NCBI GenBank assembly: GCA_947176055.1
Contig: CAMWPE010000130.1
Span: 1 to 6,906, forward strand
Direction of reading: 5' to 3'
DNA from: an uncultured Desulfovibrio sp.
GTDB lineage: Bacteria; Desulfobacterota; Desulfovibrionia; Desulfovibrionales; Desulfovibrionaceae
DNA length: 6,906 nucleotides
The position numbers were made by a program, and so were the translations under genes. Position 1 is the first letter of the stretch; every line of letters begins with the position of its first letter. The notes under the pieces were generated by a model. It ran no database searches, was not told the DNA's origin, and worked only from the letters and a program-made list of their open reading frames with translations. Positions 5,621-6,906 of this stretch are shown piece after piece.

Positions 5621-6811
5621 CTACCCGCTATAATTTTTGCCAATTATATACCAGAATACGGCGCAAGAAAACGATACTATCGCGGTCATCGCGCCGATCG
5701 TAAAAACTGGATTTGGCCAGAAAGGCAAGGTTGACACGAACATGGACAGACTACCGCAGAGCAAGGCGCCGCAGTTTATGAGGGAAGCTATGACGCCGTT
5801 ATCGCCGCGATTGCTTTCGAGCATGATCAAGGTCGACGGAGGACGCATGAGACTGCCGCAGAAACTGACGGGAGCGAAAGCGAAGAGAAATATCCAGGGA
5901 CCGCTACGGCCCGCGAGGAGCGCTATAGTTCCGGATAAGGCCATTACGACGAGCTGGATAAAAATGAGTCGGACGCGATCAAATCTGTGAAAATATTTCA
6001 GATAACTGGCCGGTCCAACCATGATAAAACAGGAATTTAGCGCGAAAAACAAGCTATAAACCTGCGCGGAGAGGCCGAAAACATCCTGATAAACAAAAGG
6101 CGACAGGGCCAGATAAGACATGAATGGCATAGCCATGGCCGAAAATATAATCAGCGCGTCGCGAAATTTAGCGTTTTTTAAAACAACCCCGATTCTCGAT
6201 GCGATATTTAAAAATCCCGCTTGAGAACGCGAACGGACGGTTTCGCGAAGTCCCAGCGTCCCTAGAAAAGAGACAAATCCGCAAAGAGCAAGAATCCAGA
6301 AGATTCCTCGCCAGCTAACAAACAACAACGTCCCGCCGCCGATTACCGGCGCGGTCAAGGGAGCGAGGACAGTTATAGTCTGCATGAACCCTATAACATT
6401 TTGCATTAACCGGCCTTTAAGCGCGTCCTTTACTATAGCCAGAGCCAGCGAACTCGCCGCGCCGCTCCCCAGTGCCTGAACGCAACGCCAGAAAAGCATC
6501 CAATCGAGAGAGTTCGCGAGCGCGATAAAAACGCTTGAAACAGTATATAAAAGCGATCCGGCCAAAAGCGCCGGTCTCCTGCCATAACGATCAGATATTG
6601 GTCCCCAAAAAAGCATCGAAATGGCGAAAACCAGGAAAAAGAGCGTTATAGTATCCGCGACAGAATCGGACGAGACTCCAAAATTTTCGGCCATGGCCGG
6701 AAGCGCCGGCAAATACATATCCGTTGATAAAGGAGCGAATGCCGAGAGAAAAGATAAAAATAAAACCAGAAAACGGTTCCCGGGCCAGAAAAAGCGATTG
6801 GAATTTGCCAT
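5621..6811 (-). CDS. Bcr/CflA-family MFS drug efflux transporter
   Basis: This 396-residue inner-membrane protein has about 12 hydrophobic segments, the usual length and topology for a proton-driven drug exporter. The first helix ends with STDMYLPALP (29-38), the Bcr/CflA hallmark with a membrane-embedded Asp. GPISDRYGRRP (70-80) is MFS motif A in the loop between helices 2 and 3. WRCVQALGSGA (108-118) lies in helix 4. APLTAPVIGG (150-159) is the motif C-like antiporter segment in helix 5. The family exports compounds such as bicyclomycin or chloramphenicol, or sulfonamides; the substrate here cannot be assigned. The start is uncertain: ATG 6811 gives a typical short N-tail, ATG 6838 adds nine residues, and TTG 6859 adds sixteen. 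None has a clear Shine-Dalgarno. ATG 6838 would be close to the predicted transcript start. ogt lies downstream on the same strand. Confidence 0.9.
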   Translation of the reverse strand: MANSNRFFWPGNRFLVLFLSFLSAFAPLSTDMYLPALPAMAENFGVSSDSVADTITLFFLVFAISMLFWGPISDRYGRRPALLAGSLLYTVSSVFIALANSLDWMLFWRCVQALGSGAASSLALAIVKDALKGRLMQNVIGFMQTITVLAPLTAPVIGGGTLLFVSWRGIFWILALCGFVSFLGTLGLRETVRSRSQAGFLNIASRIGVVLKNAKFRDALIIFSAMAMPFMSYLALSPFVYQDVFGLSAQVYSLFFALNSCFIMVGPASYLKYFHRFDRVRLIFIQLVVMALSGTIALLAGRSGPWIFLFAFAPVSFCGSLMRPPSTLIMLESNRGDNGVIASLINCGALLCGSLSMFVSTLPFWPNPVFTIGAMTAIVSFSCAVFWYIIGKNYSG

Positions 6812-6844
6812 AGCGGCCAGACTCGACGCGTCGCGCATAAGAAA

Positions 6845-6850
6845 ATTATA
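6845..6850 (-). promoter_or_regulatory. Possible -10 box for the MFS exporter
   Basis: The minus strand reads TATAAT at 6850-6845, a perfect -10 consensus, 33 nt before ATG 6811. No good -35 hexamer lies 16-18 bp upstream, where the sequence is GC then a T-run. If real, transcription would begin near 6838, which favours ATG 6811 as the start codon. The AT-rich surroundings make a chance match possible. Confidence 0.35.
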
Positions 6851-6906
6851 AAAATCCAAAAAAAGCGGCGTTTCGGTTTTTTTAACAAAGACGATAACTT
6901 AAGTAA

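Noticed and set aside
1..6906. CRISPR arrays, tRNA or rRNA genes, insertion sequences, toxin-antitoxin or defence genes
   Set aside because: No repeated spacers, cloverleaf-like sequence, transposase motif or defence-type protein was seen on either strand.

Overview
The window looks like part of a Gram-negative bacterial chromosome. Most plus-strand products have N-terminal export signals, and the minus strand carries a Bcr/CflA-type efflux pump, a family best known from Proteobacteria. Base composition is intermediate, with frequent CGCG and AT-rich spacers. The sequence does not let me name a genus.

Plus strand, about 194-4875: a compact co-directional cluster. It encodes (1) an exported two-domain carboxymuconolactone decarboxylase (CMD)-family protein, (2) an exported cysteine-type alpha/beta hydrolase, (3) a second hydrolase of the same family broken by one frameshift near 2372-2375, (4) a cytoplasmic flavodoxin-fold protein whose CX2CX2CX6C motif matches iron-sulfur flavoproteins, (5) an exported serine-type alpha/beta hydrolase with a GGSAG elbow, and (6) the C-terminal stub of a further alpha/beta hydrolase. 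Small gaps, a stop/start overlap and a 23-bp gene overlap suggest cotranscription, except for a 131-bp gap holding a long hairpin between genes 2 and 3. Together the set looks like an envelope-located ester/lactone-processing or detoxification cluster plus one redox protein. The substrate cannot be read from sequence. Two of the four hydrolase loci are degraded, so the cluster seems to be eroding.

Intergenic 4876-5011: no gene, but a strong hairpin between convergent transcription units, probably a shared terminator.

Minus strand, 5012-6811: ogt-type O6-alkylguanine-DNA alkyltransferase downstream of a Bcr/CflA-family MFS exporter. A 129-bp gap with a second strong hairpin separates them. 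A TATAAT box lies just upstream of the exporter.

The first 193 bases hold no gene, only a possible weak promoter, a small palindrome and a clear ribosome binding site. No tRNA, rRNA, CRISPR array, insertion sequence or phage gene was seen. No wholly new system is evident. The most informative points are the exported CMD/hydrolase set, the clean frameshift, and the hydrolase stub.
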